Of a stretch of 9,093 bases of DNA, positions 6,341-9,093 are shown one piece after another. The stretch is taken from NCBI GenBank assembly GCA_013003465.1, contig JABDIZ010000420.1, positions 1-9,093 of the forward strand, given 5' to 3'. Below the pieces are notes generated by a model. The model was not told where the DNA came from. It made no database searches and saw nothing but the letters and a program-made list of their open reading frames with translations. The position numbers were made by a program, and so were the translations under genes. Numbering within the stretch: the stretch's first letter is position 1; every line of letters starts with the position of its first letter. This DNA is from Rhodothermaceae bacterium (lineage in GTDB: Bacteria > Bacteroidota > Rhodothermia > Rhodothermales > Rubricoccaceae).

Positions 6341-6392
6341 GCCCGAGGCGTCACGACCGACATCCCGTCCGTCGTGGCGCCTCGGGCTTTTT
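6341..6392 (+). terminator. Strong intrinsic terminator of the small plus-strand gene
   Basis: GCCCGAGGCG (6341-6350) pairs perfectly with CGCCTCGGGC (6378-6387). A T-G wobble (6351/6377) and a second perfect block, CACGAC (6352-6357) with GTCGTG (6371-6376), continue the stem to 17 pairs around a 13-nt loop. TTTTT follows at 6388-6392. It starts 19 bp after the TAA at 6321. On the other strand no T-run follows the stem, so it fits the plus-strand transcript best, but the hairpin could also slow transcription arriving from the convergent Omp85 gene, whose stop is at 6398-6400. Confidence 0.92.
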
Positions 6393-6397
6393 CTGTT

Positions 6398-8824
6398 TCA
6401 GAAGGCCTGACCGATCCCGAAATGCAAGAGGGGCCGATCGAGACCCTCGGGAAACAGCGACTGTTCGGGGATGGGCGAGCGGACCTGCCAAGCCAGGTCG
6501 AACCGTAGGATGAGGTAGTCCCAGCCGATGCGCAAACCAGTCCCGGCACCGAGACCAAGTTCGCGATAGAACCGGTCGAAACGGAACTGCCCGGCCTCCT
6601 CGCCGGGGTTGCGCGGACCGAACCACGTGTTGCCTGCATCGGCGAAGGTCACAACTTGCCAGTTGGCGCTGAGCACGTTGCGTAACACGACGTAGCGCAG
6701 CTCCCCGCTCACCTCCAGCTTCACCTCGCCGCCCTGCACGAAGGCGCCGTCGGCGTCCACCGCGCCGGGACCGAGTGTGCGCAGTCGCCAGCCGCGGACG
6801 CTGGACGCGCCCCCGGCATAGAAGCGCCGATCAAACGGCACCACGGGCGTCTCCCCTATCGGATGCGCGACCCCCACAATGATCTTAAGCGCGAGCGTGG
6901 TGCGGCCACGCGGCAGATAGCGTCGCGCATCGAGTTGGGCCCGTAGGTAGGGCCGGTACTCGAGCCGGTTCGAGGCATCCCCGCCGAACAGCGGCAAGCC
7001 GGGGAGTGAGCCTTCGATGCTATCGGGGGTGAATACGAAGCGGTCGAGCAGAGCCGAGACCTGGCCCCCAGTCTCGATGGCGGCTTCCACGGCATGGCCA
7101 CGAGCACGGCGGAATGGATCGGCGGTCACGTTGCGGATCGTATAGCGCACCGCGTTGTTGATTTGTGGGCTCGTGTAGTCCTCCAGGATGAACCGACGCG
7201 TGACCGGATCGTCCACAAAGGAGAGGAAGCGCGCGGAGAAGCCGTCAAGCGTGTCGGGGTCGCTCAGCCCGAAGTCCACGAGGTCCATCAAGGAGGTGAG
7301 GGAGGGCGTGTGCTGGACTTCGAGACGGAATCCCAGGGAGGCCCGTCCGCGCACGATGACCCCGAGCGCCTGGCGCCGCGCCGTCAGAAAACCCAGCGCC
7401 AGGCGCGTTCGCGCATCGTACGGGCGCAGTACCTGTTCCAGCCCGCCGAAGGGCACGACCAGCCGAGGCGCCGTCAGCGTCGCTCCAATCTCTGCTTGCG
7501 CCGTGGGGAAGCCGGCTGCGAAATCGCCAGCGACGGAGCCGGTTGTGCGGAGCGTCAGCACCTCGCCGCCGCCGAACAGATTGAGCGTCCGATACGAGGC
7601 TCCAGCGCCGAGGGCGAGTTCTTCCGTCTCGGTGCCCAGCAAACCCGTGCGTTGCAGCACAAACCCTTCGAGGCGCACGCTGTGGCGCTTCCGCGTGCGG
7701 AGCGTAATGCGATGCGGAAGACGCGGCAGCCCGGCATCGGCCGTATCCGGTGCTAGGGACACGATCTCCGAAAAGGCAAAGAGGCCCGTGCGCTCCAGAC
7801 GGCGCTTCGTCTCGAGGAGCGCCTCCTGGTCGTACGGCTGCCCAGGCTCCACCCGCAACGAACGGCGCAACAAATTCGGTGAAACCCGGCTTTCGCCTGC
7901 GATGCGCGTCGTCACGAGGCCGTCCCCGACGGCCATGGTGTCTGTCCGCGTAGGCGCCTCCACTTCCGTCCCAGAAACGACTACGCTGAGATCGCCGAAG
8001 CGGAAGCGCGAGCCGGGCCGGATTCGAAACGCCACATCCACCGAATCCGGAGGTACTCCGTTGACGGCGCCATCGGGCATCCCAAAGATGACGGCCCGCA
8101 CCGAGTCGCGCGTGACGCGAGCAAAACCGCGCGCGCGCAAGAAGTCGATCACAGCGCGGCGTTCGCCGAGCAACTCTCGCTCGGAGAAGCGATGCCCTTT
8201 GGCCCGAAAGCGAAGCGTCCCGGCCTTGTCTGGCTGGAGGCTCAGGGTAGTGGACTCCACCAGGGCCTCGCGTTCCTCGCGGGTCAACGCGTCGATGCCT
8301 TCGTAGCGCACCGACCGCAGGTAGGTCGGCGGGCCTGCCGTCACATCGAAGGTCACACGCAGGCGAGGTGGGGCGTCCTCAGGCACGGCCAGTGTGTCGA
8401 TGCGCGTGGCTACGACCGCGGCGCGGAAGCCCTCCTGCCGGAACAAGCTCATAAGGCGCTCGGCATCCGCCTGCACCACCGGGGCCTCGTAGAAGGTCGG
8501 GGGCTCGCCCGCACGGCGCAGGCTTCGGGCTACGGCGCCTTCTCCTCCGCCACCGAGCCGGTAAATCCACAGCGCCGGGGTCACGCCGGGAATGCCGAGG
8601 AAGCGGCGGTTAGGCCGCGTACGCAGTTGGTCCCGCAGTTCCTGCCGCGTGAGCGTCGGCAGCCGATCCCCGATCAGCCGGACTTCCACGAGGCGCGGCG
8701 TACCTACCGTGTCCACTGCCGCCTCGGGCGCCTGCCCCAAGACCGCCGGGATCAGCAGCAGCGCTAGCACCAGACTCACCCCATGGTGGAGCACAGCATT
8801 CCGGCGCGGCGTCCAGCGGATCAT
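6398..8824 (-). CDS. BamA/TamA family (Omp85) outer membrane protein
   Basis: This 808-residue protein belongs to the Omp85 superfamily, which inserts or exports proteins at the outer membrane. A signal peptide occupies about residues 1-30 (basic MIRWTPRRN, then hydrophobic VSLVLALLLIPAVLG). There is no lipobox cysteine, unlike the lipoprotein TamL of many Bacteroidota. Three POTRA-like repeats seem to fill about 44-165, 166-272 and 273-380, each with the pattern of helix, EGF or RGF turn, then strand; the last is VEPGQPYDQEALLETKRRLE. A beta-barrel follows from about 381. The Omp85 signature is VRGW at 676-679 within FYAGGASSVRGWR, and the chain ends in Phe (HFGIGQAF), as barrels commonly do. 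The ATG at 8822-8824 is chosen because the signal peptide begins there; the frame stays open to 9073 but that stretch is Arg/Thr/Ser-rich shadow over the DUF2795 gene. BamA or TamA role cannot be settled; no tamB or bam partner is visible. Confidence 0.92.
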   Translation of the reverse strand: MIRWTPRRNAVLHHGVSLVLALLLIPAVLGQAPEAAVDTVGTPRLVEVRLIGDRLPTLTRQELRDQLRTRPNRRFLGIPGVTPALWIYRLGGGGEGAVARSLRRAGEPPTFYEAPVVQADAERLMSLFRQEGFRAAVVATRIDTLAVPEDAPPRLRVTFDVTAGPPTYLRSVRYEGIDALTREEREALVESTTLSLQPDKAGTLRFRAKGHRFSERELLGERRAVIDFLRARGFARVTRDSVRAVIFGMPDGAVNGVPPDSVDVAFRIRPGSRFRFGDLSVVVSGTEVEAPTRTDTMAVGDGLVTTRIAGESRVSPNLLRRSLRVEPGQPYDQEALLETKRRLERTGLFAFSEIVSLAPDTADAGLPRLPHRITLRTRKRHSVRLEGFVLQRTGLLGTETEELALGAGASYRTLNLFGGGEVLTLRTTGSVAGDFAAGFPTAQAEIGATLTAPRLVVPFGGLEQVLRPYDARTRLALGFLTARRQALGVIVRGRASLGFRLEVQHTPSLTSLMDLVDFGLSDPDTLDGFSARFLSFVDDPVTRRFILEDYTSPQINNAVRYTIRNVTADPFRRARGHAVEAAIETGGQVSALLDRFVFTPDSIEGSLPGLPLFGGDASNRLEYRPYLRAQLDARRYLPRGRTTLALKIIVGVAHPIGETPVVPFDRRFYAGGASSVRGWRLRTLGPGAVDADGAFVQGGEVKLEVSGELRYVVLRNVLSANWQVVTFADAGNTWFGPRNPGEEAGQFRFDRFYRELGLGAGTGLRIGWDYLILRFDLAWQVRSPIPEQSLFPEGLDRPLLHFGIGQAF

Positions 8825-8873
8825 AGAGCGACGGCCCGCTCCAAGGCCTCGGCCTAGTCGGCGTGCGGCCAGG

Positions 8874-9092
8874 CTATTCGTCTTCGTAGTAGAAATCCTC
8901 GTTGGCCGTCGGAAAGTCCGGCCAGACCTCTTCGATGTTCTCGTACGGTTCGCCGTCGTCTTCCATCTCTTCGAGGTTCTGAATGACCTCCGCGGGGGCG
9001 CCGGTTCGGTCGGCGTAATCGATGAGTTCGTCCTTGGTGGCCGGCCAGGGAGCGTCCTCGAGGTACGCAGCAAGCTCCAGCGTCCAGTACAT
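8874..9092 (-). CDS. Small acidic DUF2795-type protein
   Basis: This is a complete 72-residue protein from an ATG (complement at 9090-9092) to TAG at 8874-8876. It opens MYWTLELAAYLEDAPWPATK and continues DELIDYADRTGAP. That matches the short helical DUF2795 fold as I recall it from Salinibacter-type genomes, where the function is unknown; the family call is from memory. It is extremely acidic: 23 Asp/Glu against one Lys and one Arg, with an aromatic and acidic tail ending FYYEDE. It has no signal peptide or membrane segment. It lies 49 bp upstream of the Omp85 gene on the same strand, so they may be co-transcribed, but I see no evidence of joint function. The promoter would lie past the right edge. 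Confidence 0.85.
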   Translation of the reverse strand: MYWTLELAAYLEDAPWPATKDELIDYADRTGAPAEVIQNLEEMEDDGEPYENIEEVWPDFPTANEDFYYEDE

Positions 9093-9093
9093 G

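Noticed and set aside
5866..6639. Minus-strand frame of 257 codons across the small gene, its terminator and the Omp85 3' end
   Set aside because: It runs through a strong terminator and over two better-supported genes, and its composition is Arg/Ser/Ala-rich with no domain.
7188..8306. Plus-strand frame of 372 codons opposite the Omp85 gene
   Set aside because: Arg/Ser/Pro-rich antisense shadow without any motif; the minus strand carries the POTRA and barrel sequence.
8825..9073. N-terminal extension of the Omp85 frame by 83 codons
   Set aside because: The extension is Arg/Thr/Ser-rich and overlaps the DUF2795 gene out of frame; a normal signal peptide begins at the ATG at 8822-8824.
1..9093. 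Mobile elements, defence islands, CRISPR arrays, tRNA or rRNA genes
   Set aside because: I found no transposase or integrase motifs, terminal inverted repeats with target duplications, regularly spaced repeats, or cloverleaf or rRNA signatures; intergenic gaps are short and the genes are housekeeping, envelope or signalling types.

Overview
The window looks like chromosomal DNA from a GC-rich member of the Rhodothermota/Bacteroidota lineage (Salinibacter or Rhodothermales type). This is an inference from four things: strongly GC-biased third codon positions; start codons with almost no Shine-Dalgarno sequence; a very acidic 72-residue DUF2795-type protein of a kind I recall from Salinibacter relatives; and an Omp85 outer-membrane protein that shows a Gram-negative envelope. 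I see no insertion sequence, integrase, phage gene, CRISPR array, rRNA or tRNA. All protein genes are intact except the epimerase cut by the left edge.

Left arm (1-2326, minus strand). Reading leftward, three genes run head to tail: a single-domain cyclic-nucleotide-binding protein; RlmD, a TRAM-domain, Fe-S cluster 23S rRNA m5U methyltransferase; and the first 72 codons of an extended-SDR NAD(P)-dependent epimerase/reductase. The rlmD stop and the epimerase start overlap in GTGA, so these two are probably translationally coupled.

Divergent region (2327-2603). This non-coding stretch of about 277 bp separates the cNMP-protein gene from a large plus-strand kinase gene. It is dense in symmetric elements: a 7-bp hairpin with a 4-nt loop, a 12-bp perfect palindrome, a 12-bp direct repeat whose copies start 86 bp apart, an AT-rich inverted repeat, and a terminator-like hairpin that ends 7 bp before the kinase start codon. 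It is the best place in the window to look for undescribed regulation.

Centre (2604-6392, plus strand). A 1066-residue membrane hybrid histidine kinase carries a whole phosphorelay in one chain (HisKA, HATPase, two receivers, a roughly 180-residue Pro/Ala/Glu linker and an HPt domain) but has no DNA-binding output. A gap of about 235 bp with competing hairpins follows, then a small unrecognised protein of about 93 residues ending at a very strong intrinsic terminator.

Right arm (6398-9092, minus strand). A DUF2795-type acidic protein lies upstream of a TamA/BamA-like Omp85 protein with a signal peptide, about three POTRA-like repeats and a C-terminal barrel with the VRGW motif. It converges on the small plus-strand gene. 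Overall the window holds ordinary housekeeping, envelope and signalling genes. I found no convincing novel multi-gene system. The most useful leads are the divergent regulatory region and the small orphan gene.
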